From contig JAJZTV010000008.1 in NCBI GenBank assembly GCA_021847385.1, positions 1-21,855 on the forward strand: a stretch of 21,855 nt of DNA, in the 5' to 3' direction. The stretch comes from Pseudomonadota bacterium. Lineage in GTDB: Bacteria > Pseudomonadota > Gammaproteobacteria > Burkholderiales > Thiobacillaceae. Numbering within the stretch: position 1 is the stretch's first letter; each line of letters opens with the position of its first letter. Position numbers and translations under genes: made by a program. The notes under the pieces are model-generated. The model did no database searches. It was not told the DNA's origin and saw nothing but the letters and a program-made list of their open reading frames with translations. Of this stretch, positions 6,644-14,384 are shown piece after piece.

Positions 6644-8428
6644 ATGCGAAGTAGCTATTGCGGCGCGGTCACCCGCGCGGACATCGATCAAACCGTCACC
6701 CTGTGCGGCTGGGCCCATCGCCGGCGCGACCACGGCGGCGTGATCTTCATCGACCTGCGCGACCGCGAGGGCACGGTGCAGGTGGTGATCGACCCCGACA
6801 CGCCCGCGGCGTTCAAGATCGCCGAAGAGGTGCGCAACGAGTTCGTGCTCAAAGTTACCGGCCGCGTGCGTGCCCGTCCGGCCGGTACCGAGAACACCAA
6901 CATCCGCACCGGCGAGATCGAGGTGTTGACCAAAGAGATCGAGGTGCTCAACCCCAGCGTGACGCCGCCCTTCCTGCTCGACGACGAGAACCTGTCCGAG
7001 AACGTGCGCCTGACCTACCGCTACCTCGACCTGCGCCGGCCGGTGATGCAAAAGCACATGATGCTGCGCTACCGCACGGCCAAGCTGATGCGCGACCATC
7101 TCGACGGCAACGGCTTCATCGAGGTCGAGACCCCGATGCTTACCCGATCCACGCCCGAGGGTGCGCGCGACTACCTGGTGCCGTCCCGCGTGCACGAGGG
7201 CATGTTCTATGCGCTGCCGCAGTCGCCCCAGTTGTTCAAGCAACTGTTGATGGTGTCCGGCTTCGACCGCTACTTCCAGATCACCAAGTGCTTCCGCGAC
7301 GAGGACCTCAGGGCCGACCGCCAGCCCGAGTTCACCCAGGTCGATCTGGAGATGTCCTTCGTCGAGGAGGAGGACGTGATGAAGCTGGTCGAGGGCATGA
7401 TCCGCGCGACCTTCAAGCAGGCCATCGACGTCGACCTGCCTGATCCCTTCCCGCGCATGCCTTATGCCGAGGCGATCAACCGCTACGGCTCGGACAAGCC
7501 GGACATGCGGGTGACCCTGGAGATCACCGAGGTGACCGACGCGGTGAAGGACGTCGCGTTCAAGGTCTTCTCCGGCCCGGCCAACGACCCCAAGGGCCGG
7601 GTCGCCGCCCTGCGCGTGCCGAACGGCGCCCAGCTCACCCGCGGCGAGATCGACGGCTACACCGAGTTCGTCAAGATCTACGGCGCCAAGGGCTTGGCCT
7701 ACATCAAGGTCAACGATGTCAGCCAGCTCAACGAGACCGGCCTGCAGTCGCCCATCGTCAAGAACCTGAACGAGGCCGCGCTGAAGGCGGTGGTCGAGCG
7801 CACCGGCGCGCAGAACGGCGACCTGATCTTCTTCGGCGCCGACAAGGCCAAGGTGGTCAACGACGCCCTCGGCGCCTTGCGCCTGAAGCTGGGCCACGAG
7901 AAGGGCTATGTCGACGGCCGCGCCTGGGCGCCCTTGTGGGTGGTCGACTTCCCGATGTTCGAGATCAACGAGGACGAGAACCGCTGGGATGCGCTGCATC
8001 ACCCGTTCACCGCGCCGAAGGACGGCCACGAGGAATTCCTCTCCACCGATCCGGGCCAGGCCCTGTCCAAGGCCTACGACATGGTGCTCAACGGCTGGGA
8101 AGTCGGCGGCGGCTCCATCCGTATCCACCGCGAGGCGGTGCAGGAGAAGGTGTTCGCCGCGCTCAACATCGGCGAAGCAGAGCGGCGCGAGAAGTTCGGC
8201 TTCCTGCTCGACGCCCTCAAGTTCGGCGCGCCGCCGCACGGCGGCTTGGCCTTCGGCCTGGACCGCCTGGTCGCGCTGATGACCGGCGCCGAGTCGATCC
8301 GCGACGTGATCGCCTTCCCCAAGACCCAGCGCGCCAACGACCTGATGACCCAGGCGCCCAACGTGGTCGACGACAAGCAGTTGCGCGAGCTGCACATCCG
8401 GCTGCGGCAGAAAGCGGCGCAACAATAA
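6644..8428 (+). CDS. aspS: Aspartyl-tRNA synthetase, probably non-discriminating (Asp/Asn)
   Basis: Class II synthetase that charges tRNA(Asp) with aspartate; 594 residues, the usual bacterial length. The N-terminal OB anticodon-binding domain spans about 1-105. Motif 2 contains FRDEDLRADRQPEF from Phe217. The bacterial GAD insertion lies about 290-420, and motif 3 is GLAFGLDRLVALM with Arg541. The residue aligned to Leu30 of the E. coli enzyme is His30 (HRRRDHGG), and a Gly (Gly81, in RPAG) sits in the following loop. Both match the Pseudomonas aeruginosa non-discriminating type (His31/Gly83), which also makes Asp-tRNA(Asn) for GatCAB. That inference is from remembered alignments. AAGGA lies upstream of the ATG. 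The gene is third in the fmdB operon, and nudB follows after 55 bases. Confidence 0.98.
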   Translation: MRSSYCGAVTRADIDQTVTLCGWAHRRRDHGGVIFIDLRDREGTVQVVIDPDTPAAFKIAEEVRNEFVLKVTGRVRARPAGTENTNIRTGEIEVLTKEIEVLNPSVTPPFLLDDENLSENVRLTYRYLDLRRPVMQKHMMLRYRTAKLMRDHLDGNGFIEVETPMLTRSTPEGARDYLVPSRVHEGMFYALPQSPQLFKQLLMVSGFDRYFQITKCFRDEDLRADRQPEFTQVDLEMSFVEEEDVMKLVEGMIRATFKQAIDVDLPDPFPRMPYAEAINRYGSDKPDMRVTLEITEVTDAVKDVAFKVFSGPANDPKGRVAALRVPNGAQLTRGEIDGYTEFVKIYGAKGLAYIKVNDVSQLNETGLQSPIVKNLNEAALKAVVERTGAQNGDLIFFGADKAKVVNDALGALRLKLGHEKGYVDGRAWAPLWVVDFPMFEINEDENRWDALHHPFTAPKDGHEEFLSTDPGQALSKAYDMVLNGWEVGGGSIRIHREAVQEKVFAALNIGEAERREKFGFLLDALKFGAPPHGGLAFGLDRLVALMTGAESIRDVIAFPKTQRANDLMTQAPNVVDDKQLRELHIRLRQKAAQQ

Positions 8429-8435
8429 GCCAGGC

Positions 8436-8466
8436 GCGGGGCGTCGGGTCTGCAGTCCCGCCCCGC
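8436..8466 (+). other. GC-rich hairpin between aspS and nudB
   Basis: GCGGGGCG (8436-8443) pairs with CGCCCCGC (8459-8466) across a 15-base loop that itself holds a CGGG/CCCG pair. No T-run follows, so it is not a convincing intrinsic terminator. It could slow polymerase or stabilise the aspS messenger end. Chance pairing in GC-rich sequence is possible. Confidence 0.3.
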
Positions 8467-8483
8467 CGCCGTCCCCCGCAGCC

Positions 8484-8921
8484 ATGTTCAAGCTTCCCGT
8501 CTCGGTCCTGGTGGTGATCCATACCACCGATCTGCAGGTGCTCTTGCTGGAGCGGGCCGACCATCCGGGTTGGTGGCAATCGGTGACCGGCAGCCAGGAT
8601 GCCGGTGAGTCCCTGGCGCAGACCGCGGCCCGCGAGGTGCTGGAAGAGACCGGTTTGGACGTCGGCGACTATGTGCTGACTGACTGGGGTTATCGCAACG
8701 TCTATGAAATCTATGCGTGTTACCGGCACCGCTACGCGCCGGGCACCACGCACAACACCGAACACGTCTTTGGTTTGCAGCTGCCTGCGCCGGCACCGGT
8801 GCAGCTTGCGCCGCGCGAGCACCTGAATTTTCAGTGGTTGCCTTGGCGGGCGGCGGCGGACAGGTGTTTTTCGCCCAGCAATGCAGCGGCCATCCGCCGC
8901 TTGGGCGAGCTGGCCAAGTGA
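8484..8921 (+). CDS. nudB: Dihydroneopterin triphosphate pyrophosphohydrolase (NudB-like Nudix)
   Basis: A 145-residue Nudix hydrolase. It is predicted to release pyrophosphate from 7,8-dihydroneopterin triphosphate, the second step of folate synthesis. The Nudix box is complete: Gly, five residues, Glu, then REVLEETGL, within GSQDAGESLAQTAAREVLEE. The N-terminus FKLPVSVLVVIHTTDLQVLL and the WWQSVTGSQ segment match the NudB subgroup rather than general MutT proteins. The C-terminal EHLNFQWLPWRAA is also subgroup-typical. It follows aspS on the same strand by 55 bases, the arrangement seen in many proteobacteria. No clear ribosome site precedes the ATG. Other Nudix substrates cannot be excluded from sequence. 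Confidence 0.88.
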   Translation: MFKLPVSVLVVIHTTDLQVLLLERADHPGWWQSVTGSQDAGESLAQTAAREVLEETGLDVGDYVLTDWGYRNVYEIYACYRHRYAPGTTHNTEHVFGLQLPAPAPVQLAPREHLNFQWLPWRAAADRCFSPSNAAAIRRLGELAK

Positions 8922-8972
8922 GGCTGCTTCGCTACGCGGGTGCTCTTGCCATGGCCCGTTCGTGTCTTGATC

Positions 8973-9002
8973 CTGACGTGCACGCGGCTTAAGCGTTATA
9001 GT
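8973..9002 (+). promoter_or_regulatory. Candidate sigma-70 promoter for the lipoprotein - clsB group
   Basis: CTGACG (8973-8978) and TATAGT (8997-9002) are spaced by 18 bases, matching four of six and five of six consensus bases. Transcription would begin near 9009, about 36 bases before the lipoprotein ATG at 9045. The 123-base gap after nudB is one of the larger ones in the window, which fits a new transcription unit. Confidence 0.4.
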
Positions 9003-9044
9003 TGTACCCATTGCGTCGAACAAATACGGTAGCGAGAGACCCGC

Positions 9045-9536
9045 ATGAAGCGCATTGTTTTGTCCCTGCTGATGCTGCTCAGCTTGAGCGCATGCGACGC
9101 CGTGAAAGAACGGATGGGGATCAAGGATCCGGCGAAGGCGGAGGCGGAGGCCAAGGCCATTGGGGCGGCTTGTCGTCTGTCCGGGCGCGGCCTGGAGGAC
9201 TGCTACAGCCTCAATGATGCCTATCCGCGCGCGGCGATCTACGCCGGTTGGAAGGAAATGAACGAATACATGGCCGACCGCAAAATGGCGGAGGAGCCGC
9301 CTAAGTTGGATGCGGATGGCAAGCCGCTCGACCAGGGTGCGGGCGGCCGGCCGGCGATGGGGGCGGCGAAGGACGCTGGCAAGGAACCGGTCAAGGAGCC
9401 AAGCAAAGAGGCTGGCAAAGAGCCCGGCAAGGACGCAAAGGCCGAAAACGGCAGCAAGGTCGAAGCCGGCAAGGATGCCGTCAAGGATATCCGCCCCAAG
9501 AAGCCCGATCTGGCTAAAGAAGTCAGCAAGCACTGA
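9045..9536 (+). CDS. Small lipoprotein with Lys/Glu/Pro-rich C-terminus
   Basis: A hypothetical 163-residue lipoprotein. The signal peptide MKRIVLSLLMLLSLSAC has a clear lipobox (LSAC) with lipidated Cys17. The next residue is Asp18; in E. coli an Asp at this position keeps lipoproteins in the inner membrane, so this one may stay there. Residues 18-85 are mixed and contain two further cysteines (AACRLSGRGLEDCYSLNDAY), which could form a disulphide in the periplasm. From about residue 105 the sequence becomes a low-complexity run of short degenerate units such as KEPVKEPSKEAGKEPGKD. I do not recognise a family. The stop at 9534-9536 lies 13 bases before the phosphatase start, so it is probably co-transcribed with the YbhP-like and ClsB genes. 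Confidence 0.8.
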   Translation: MKRIVLSLLMLLSLSACDAVKERMGIKDPAKAEAEAKAIGAACRLSGRGLEDCYSLNDAYPRAAIYAGWKEMNEYMADRKMAEEPPKLDADGKPLDQGAGGRPAMGAAKDAGKEPVKEPSKEAGKEPGKDAKAENGSKVEAGKDAVKDIRPKKPDLAKEVSKH

Positions 9537-9549
9537 GCGGGATGACCGC

Positions 9550-10308
9550 ATGAGCCAGCCTCTGCGTGTCGCCAGTTACAACATCCACAAGGGCCTGTCC
9601 TTCTTCAATGGACGCATGGTCGTGCATGAGTTGCGCGACCGATTGGCGAACCTGAATGTCGACTTGGTGTTTCTGCAAGAAGTGGTCGGCGAGCATACCG
9701 AGCATGCCGGTCGCTTCGAGGCCTGGCCAGCCAAACCGCAGTACGAGTTCCTGGCGGAGCAGCTCTGGACCGACTTTGCCTATGGCAAGAATGCGATCTA
9801 CGACCACGGCCACCATGGCAACGCCATCTTGTCGCGCTATCCCATCGTACGTTGGGACAATCTGGACATTTCGGCCCATGCCTTCGAAAGCCGGGGCCTG
9901 CTGCATTGCGAGATTGCCATGCCTGGCCTCGACCAGCCGCTGCACGCCATTTGCCTCCATTTGGCACTGACCGAATCGGGCCGGCGCAAACAGTTGCGCA
10001 TCGTATCCGAACGCATCCAGGCCTTGGTGCCTGAAGATGCGCCGCTGATTATCGCCGGCGATTTCAACGATTGGCGCCAGCGGGCGGCGCGCTATATGGC
10101 GCAAGAGCTGCAGATTAAAGAGGTGTTCGAGGTGGCGCATGGCCGGCCGGCGCGCAGCTTCCCGGCAGCCTTCCCCCTGTTTTCGCTCGACCGCATCTAC
10201 GTGCGAGGCTTCGAAGTCGAGTCGGCCCATGTCTTGCATGGCAGTCGCTGGCGCCGATTGTCCGACCATGCCGCCTTGACCGCACAACTCCGTTTCGATC
10301 GCCCATGA
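9550..10308 (+). CDS. Endonuclease/exonuclease/phosphatase-family protein (YbhP-like)
   Basis: A 252-residue member of the EEP (DNase I-like) metallohydrolase superfamily. The catalytic signatures are all present: Asn11 in SYNIHKG, Glu44 in FLQEV, Asp171-Phe-Asn173 in IIAGDFNDW, and Ser238-Asp239-His240 near the end. Length and neighbourhood match E. coli YbhP (253 residues), which precedes clsB in the ybhP-clsB-ybhN operon. The substrate is unknown; a phosphodiester of a lipid is attractive given the neighbour, but DNA or a nucleotide is possible. The start at 9550 opens with MSQPLRVASYNIHKG, and longer in-frame upstream sequence runs through the lipoprotein gene in another frame. The stop overlaps the clsB start (ATGA at 10305-10308), implying translational coupling. 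Confidence 0.88.
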   Translation: MSQPLRVASYNIHKGLSFFNGRMVVHELRDRLANLNVDLVFLQEVVGEHTEHAGRFEAWPAKPQYEFLAEQLWTDFAYGKNAIYDHGHHGNAILSRYPIVRWDNLDISAHAFESRGLLHCEIAMPGLDQPLHAICLHLALTESGRRKQLRIVSERIQALVPEDAPLIIAGDFNDWRQRAARYMAQELQIKEVFEVAHGRPARSFPAAFPLFSLDRIYVRGFEVESAHVLHGSRWRRLSDHAALTAQLRFDRP

Positions 10309-11489
10309 TCGTTCCGTCCAACCGGCTGACCTTGCTGGAAAACGGCCCGCAATATTTTCCGGCTTTGCTCGCGGCGCTTGACGCAGCCGAAGCCGAGGTT
10401 CGGCTGGAGAGTTATCTCTATGAGGCGGATGCCGTTGGGCTGGCCGTCGCCGAGGCCTTGCTGCGCGCGGCGGCCCGAGGGGTGCGGGTCTATGTGTTGT
10501 TGGATGGTTTCGGTGCCAGCGGCTTTTCGGCCGGATTGGCTGCACGCTTGAGTGCGGCCGGCGTGCAGTGGCTTTACTATCGGCCGGAGCGTGGCCTGCT
10601 GCGTCTGCGCCGGCACCGCCTGCGCCGCTTGCATCGCAAACTGGTGGTCGTGGACGGGCGGGTCGCCTTCATCGGCGGCATCAATATCATCGCCGACGAT
10701 AACGCGCCCGGCCATCCTTCGCATCGTTACGATTATGCCGTGCAGGTGGAGGGGCCGTTGGTGCATGAGGTGCATGCAGCCATGCGGCGCTTGTGGTGGT
10801 TGGTGGAATGGAGCCGGTCGCGGCGGCGCACCTCGATGGGGCCAACGTTTCCGGTACCCGATGCAGCCGGCACGCAAGCGGCCGAACTGTTGTTGCGAGA
10901 TAACTGGCGGCATCGCCATCGCATCGAGGATGCCTATTTCAAGGCCATACGCGATGCCAAGCATGAGATCGTCATCGCCAATGCATATTTCCTGCCGGGC
11001 TGGCGTTTCCGTCATGCCTTGACGGAGGCCGCCCAGCGTGGCGTGCGCGTCGTTTTGTTGCTGCAAGGCCGGATCGAGTATCGTATCCAGCACTATGCCA
11101 CCTTGGCGCTTTATCGGTTTTTCTTGGAACGCGGAGTCGAGATCTACGAATACCGTAGCAGCTTTCTACATGCCAAAGTTGCTGTGGTCGACCGTAGCTG
11201 GGCGACGGTGGGGTCCAGCAATATCGATCCGTTCAGCCTGGTCCTGGCCCGTGAGGCCAATATCGCGGTGCATGATCGAGCGTTCGCTTCGGATTTGCAT
11301 GGCCGTATCTTTGCCGCCCTGCATAGCGGTGCGAGCCAGGTGCATCGTTTGCCTTGGCGGCTGTTGCCCTGGCATAGACGGGCCTTGGCCTGGCTTGGCT
11401 ATGGCATCGTACGTGCCTTGACCGGCCTGGTGGGCTACGCGCGGGAATTCGGTGAAGCGGATGGCAGATCGGGCCGGCAGGCATCGTGA
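10305..11489 (+). CDS. clsB: Cardiolipin synthase B (phospholipase D family)
   Basis: A 394-residue phospholipase D superfamily enzyme expected to form cardiolipin from phosphatidylglycerol at the inner membrane. Two HKD motifs are intact: His110-x-Lys112-x4-Asp117 (HRKLVVVDG) followed by FIGGINI, and His289-x-Lys291-x4-Asp296 (HAKVAVVDR) followed by TVGSSNIDP. It lacks the two N-terminal membrane helices of ClsA and is close in length to E. coli ClsB/YbhO (413), so the B type is preferred. The C-terminus (about 345-394) is basic with Trp/Leu-rich patches (LPWRLLPWHRRALAWLGYG) that may contact membrane. Translation is coupled to the preceding YbhP-like gene. No ybhN homologue follows; the next gene, 116 bases on, is a response regulator. 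Confidence 0.92.
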   Translation: MIVPSNRLTLLENGPQYFPALLAALDAAEAEVRLESYLYEADAVGLAVAEALLRAAARGVRVYVLLDGFGASGFSAGLAARLSAAGVQWLYYRPERGLLRLRRHRLRRLHRKLVVVDGRVAFIGGINIIADDNAPGHPSHRYDYAVQVEGPLVHEVHAAMRRLWWLVEWSRSRRRTSMGPTFPVPDAAGTQAAELLLRDNWRHRHRIEDAYFKAIRDAKHEIVIANAYFLPGWRFRHALTEAAQRGVRVVLLLQGRIEYRIQHYATLALYRFFLERGVEIYEYRSSFLHAKVAVVDRSWATVGSSNIDPFSLVLAREANIAVHDRAFASDLHGRIFAALHSGASQVHRLPWRLLPWHRRALAWLGYGIVRALTGLVGYAREFGEADGRSGRQAS

Positions 11490-11605
11490 TCGCTAGCTAT
11501 TTAATCCGGCTTGTTTTCGCGGGGGATAAACGGTAGGGTAAACAAAAAAGGCAGGGAACCGGGCGGCCAATGTTGCTCGGAATAATCAAGATAAGGGAGA
11601 AAAAT

Positions 11606-11977
11606 ATGGCCAAGATATTGGTCGTCGATGACGAGGCACCGATGCGAAAGCTGCTGAAAGAGGTATTAAGCCAGGATAGCCACGAGGTACGCGAAGCGGA
11701 AAATGGCGCGCAAGCCAGCGCCATGTTTCGCAGCGACCCGGCCGATCTGATCATTACCGATTTGCGTATGCCGGATATCAATGGCATCGATCTGATCATG
11801 CAGTTGCGCCAGGACTATCCGGCCAGCCGCATCATTGCGATCTCGGGCGGCGGCGGTGGCGACGGCCGGGTCGATTACCTCGCGGTGGCCCGGCAAGTCG
11901 GGGCCACCCAAGTCATCAGCAAACCGTTTCAGATTTCGACACTGCGTACGGCGGTTGGCGAGGCCTTGTCAGCCTAG
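11606..11977 (+). CDS. Stand-alone response regulator receiver (first of a tandem pair)
   Basis: A CheY-like protein of 123 residues consisting only of a receiver domain. The acidic pocket is Asp8-Asp9 (MAKILVVDDEAP), the phospho-acceptor is Asp52 (LIITDLRMPD), the switch residue is Ser80 and the conserved lysine is Lys106 (ISKPF). An unusual Gly-rich loop, ISGGGGGDGRVDYL, follows Ser80. The start at 11606 is fixed by AAGGGAGA at 11593-11600; the upstream in-frame ATG at 11570 is less likely. With no output domain it should act by protein contact or pass phosphate onward. It is followed 22 bases later by a paralogous receiver and then a hybrid kinase, so the three probably form one phosphorelay. 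Confidence 0.92.
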   Translation: MAKILVVDDEAPMRKLLKEVLSQDSHEVREAENGAQASAMFRSDPADLIITDLRMPDINGIDLIMQLRQDYPASRIIAISGGGGGDGRVDYLAVARQVGATQVISKPFQISTLRTAVGEALSA

Positions 11978-11999
11978 TTTGCTGAACTACACTGTTTCG

Positions 12000-12446
12000 A
12001 TGGACCAGAGCACGCTAGCCGAAAACCATACCAGCGCCGATCGAGGTCAGGGCAGGAGGGCCGTGCTGGTCGTGGATGACGACGTGCAATTCCGAGGTTA
12101 TTTGTCGGAATTGCTCGACAGCCATGGTTTTAGGGTGCTGCAGGCGGCTAACGGCAAGGAAGGGCTGGAGATCTACCGGCGCCACCACCCCGATTTGGTC
12201 ATTACCGATATCGTCATGCCGGAGGAAGAGGGTATTGGCATGATCTGGAATATCCGGCGCGACACGACGGCCATGCCCATTATCGCCATTTCCGGCGGCA
12301 ACCGGGGCTATGGCGCAGATTATCTGCGCATGGCCACCAGGCTGGGCGTGAATGCCACGCTGGCCAAGCCGTTTTCCCACCGCGACCTGATGCAGGCCGT
12401 CCAGCGCTTGTTGGGCTTCGATCGACAAGGAGTGAAGGACGAATAG
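12000..12446 (+). CDS. Stand-alone response regulator receiver (second of a tandem pair)
   Basis: A 148-residue receiver-only protein with an N-terminal extension of about 20 polar residues before RAVLVVDDDVQFRGYLSELL. The phospho-acceptor lies in LVITDIVMPEEEG, the switch serine in IIAISGGNRGYGADYL, and the conserved lysine in LAKPFS. The IIAISGG loop and the following DYL are shared with the preceding receiver, so the two look like a diverged tandem duplication. No Shine-Dalgarno is visible before ATG 12000, and the reading frame is open further upstream. The start is therefore tentative, and translation may depend on ribosomes finishing the first receiver (stop at 11975-11977). The hybrid kinase begins 54 bases downstream. 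Confidence 0.88.
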   Translation: MDQSTLAENHTSADRGQGRRAVLVVDDDVQFRGYLSELLDSHGFRVLQAANGKEGLEIYRRHHPDLVITDIVMPEEEGIGMIWNIRRDTTAMPIIAISGGNRGYGADYLRMATRLGVNATLAKPFSHRDLMQAVQRLLGFDRQGVKDE

Positions 12447-12456
12447 CACTGGCTGT

Positions 12457-12481
12457 GTTTATGTGCCTTGGCTACATAAAC
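12457..12481. promoter_or_regulatory. Inverted repeat between second receiver and hybrid kinase
   Basis: GTTTATGT (12457-12464) and ACATAAAC (12474-12481) are perfect eight-base inverted repeats separated by nine bases (GCCTTGGCT). The arms are AT-rich in a GC-rich surrounding and fill the only gap between the receiver stop at 12446 and the kinase start at 12501. The spacing of about 17 bases between arm centres would suit a dimeric DNA-binding protein. A messenger hairpin is the alternative. No T-run follows. Confidence 0.45.
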
Positions 12482-12500
12482 CGCGAGACGCTCGCTGCCT

Positions 12501-14384
12501 ATGAAAATGATCACGATAAACCCCTTCGTTACGCGGCTACGGCAAGGCAAAGGTTCACAGCTCGGATATTTCGATCGGGCTTTATATCCCGGCGTGATCG
12601 TTTGTTTATCTTTTGCTCCCGGCTCGCACGCGGCGGACTCGGCAGGGGCGGGGAGCGCGATCGGCGCCATGTTGTGGTATGGGGCCGTGGTGCTGCTCGC
12701 GGTGTTCGCCGTCGCCTTTGTCGTCGGTTTGCGCCGGTATCGGGGACAACGGAGTGAGCTCGATATCTGCAGCCCGGCCCAGGGTGGGGTGAAGCACCAC
12801 GATGCCGAGGAGGCACTGCGTGCCGTCGACGAGGCTTGGCAGCGTTCCTTCGATGCCCTGCCCGATTTTGTTTGCATTTTGGATATCAACGGCAAGATTC
12901 AGCGTGCGAATCGTCCCTTGATAGAGCGCTTCGGCCCTATCTACGGCAACGTGATCGGTATGGACTATCGAGAGATCTATTGCGGTACGGCCACGCCGAA
13001 TCCGCAGCCGCCCTGTGCCACCGTTTTGTTGGGCAGCCCAGCGGTATCGGTCGAAACCACCTTGGCCACCATGGACGGCTGGTACAAGGTTTCGTCCTAT
13101 CCCCTGAACGACGGCCAAGGGCATTTATGCGGTGCAGTCTCGGTTGTGAGCGACATCAGCGAACGCAAGCGGGCACAGGTCGAACGCGACCAGTTACAAA
13201 AGCAGTTGCAGCAGGCACAGAAGATGGAGGCGATCGGCCAACTCACCGGCGGTATCGCGCATGATTTCAACAACATCTTGGCCAGTGTCATGGGCTATTC
13301 CGAATTGGCAATAGAGCTGAGCAACAACTGCGCGGCCTCGCCTAAATTGCATGGCTACTTGCAGGAGATCTACCGGGGCGGCGAGAGGGCGCGCGATCTG
13401 ATCGTGCAGATGCTGGCCTTCAGTCGTGGGTCGAAGGGCGAGAAACAGGTCATGCCCCTGGCGCCGCTGGTGAAAGAAGCGGCCAAAATGATGCGCTCCA
13501 CCATACCGAGCAGCATCGATATGACCGTGGATGTCGGCAACGAGTCGTTCACGGTCCTGGGCGACCCGACCATGCTGCATCAGGTTATTCTGAACTTGTG
13601 CATCAATGCGCGAGACGCAATGGACGGCAAGGGCCGCATCGCGATCGGCCTACATCGGGCCGACAATGTGGACGCCGTTTGCCGGTCTTGCCATGGCGTC
13701 GTCGCCGGGGCGTTCGTGGAAGTCTCGGTCGAGGATAGCGGCAGCGGTATTTCGCCTACGATTATGAACCGGATATTCGACCCGTTCTTCACGACCAAGG
13801 ATACCGGCAAGGGTTCCGGCATGGGGTTGTCCATGGTGCATGGCATCGTGCATGAACATGGCGGACATGTCCTGGTGCGCAGTACGCCCGGCGAGGGCAG
13901 TACTTTCCGGGTGCTGTTACCCATGGGGCCAAGCGAAGCCACTTCGACGGGGATCGGCCCAGCTCGGCAACCGGCCGATGCGCCAGAGTCGCATACTTCC
14001 TCGCGGCATGTGTTGGTGGTGGACGACGAAGAGTCGGTGGCCAATTTTGTCGGCGACTTGCTCGGCGGCTACGGTTATGCGGTGACGGTGATGTCGAGCA
14101 GCCAGCAGGCCATGGAGCGGTTTAAACAAACCCCGGCCGCCTTCGATCTGGTGGTGACCGATCAGACCATGCCTGGGCTGACTGGGGTCGAGATGGCGCA
14201 GGCGATGCTTGCGGTGCGTCCCGAACTGCCGATTGTCTTATGCACCGGGCATAGCGACCGGGTCGATGCCGAATATGCGCTGGCTTTGGGTATCCGGGCC
14301 TATTTGACCAAACCGTTCACGATGGCAGCGCTGTTGCGCAAGCTGGACGAGGTGTTATCGGAACAAAAAGAAATGTCCCCATAA
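12501..14384 (+). CDS. PAS-containing membrane hybrid histidine kinase with receiver
   Basis: A 627-residue hybrid kinase. Residues 55-77 form a clear membrane helix; an earlier hydrophobic patch (about 28-44, ending SHAADS) could be a signal peptide or a second helix. A PAS domain spans about 112-225. The dimerisation helix carries GQLTGGIAHDFNNILASVMG with phospho-acceptor His254. The ATPase domain has NLCINARDAM, EDSGSGI, FDPFFTTK and GKGSGMGLSMVHGI. The C-terminal receiver has VLVVDDEESV, phospho-acceptor Asp554 (VVTDQTMPG) and LTKPF. Cysteines stand out: Cys161 and Cys172 in the PAS domain, and a CxxC pair (Cys394, Cys397) just before the first ATP-binding glycine box. The start is weakly supported; an ATG at 12507 is also in frame. 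It most likely works with the two receiver proteins immediately upstream. Confidence 0.92.
   Translation: MKMITINPFVTRLRQGKGSQLGYFDRALYPGVIVCLSFAPGSHAADSAGAGSAIGAMLWYGAVVLLAVFAVAFVVGLRRYRGQRSELDICSPAQGGVKHHDAEEALRAVDEAWQRSFDALPDFVCILDINGKIQRANRPLIERFGPIYGNVIGMDYREIYCGTATPNPQPPCATVLLGSPAVSVETTLATMDGWYKVSSYPLNDGQGHLCGAVSVVSDISERKRAQVERDQLQKQLQQAQKMEAIGQLTGGIAHDFNNILASVMGYSELAIELSNNCAASPKLHGYLQEIYRGGERARDLIVQMLAFSRGSKGEKQVMPLAPLVKEAAKMMRSTIPSSIDMTVDVGNESFTVLGDPTMLHQVILNLCINARDAMDGKGRIAIGLHRADNVDAVCRSCHGVVAGAFVEVSVEDSGSGISPTIMNRIFDPFFTTKDTGKGSGMGLSMVHGIVHEHGGHVLVRSTPGEGSTFRVLLPMGPSEATSTGIGPARQPADAPESHTSSRHVLVVDDEESVANFVGDLLGGYGYAVTVMSSSQQAMERFKQTPAAFDLVVTDQTMPGLTGVEMAQAMLAVRPELPIVLCTGHSDRVDAEYALALGIRAYLTKPFTMAALLRKLDEVLSEQKEMSP

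Noticed and set aside
5828..8527. Very long minus-strand open frame (899 codons) opposite fmdB, DUF502 and aspS
   Set aside because: Its product is low-complexity and rich in Val/Gly/His/Asp/Leu, as expected for the complement of GC-biased codons. The plus strand holds well-recognised genes throughout.
11490..11605. A promoter with TTGTTT and TAGGGT, or a sigma-54 site, before the first receiver gene
   Set aside because: The -10 matches only three of six bases, and no GG-N10-GC spacing was found for sigma-54. A promoter is likely here, but I cannot place it.
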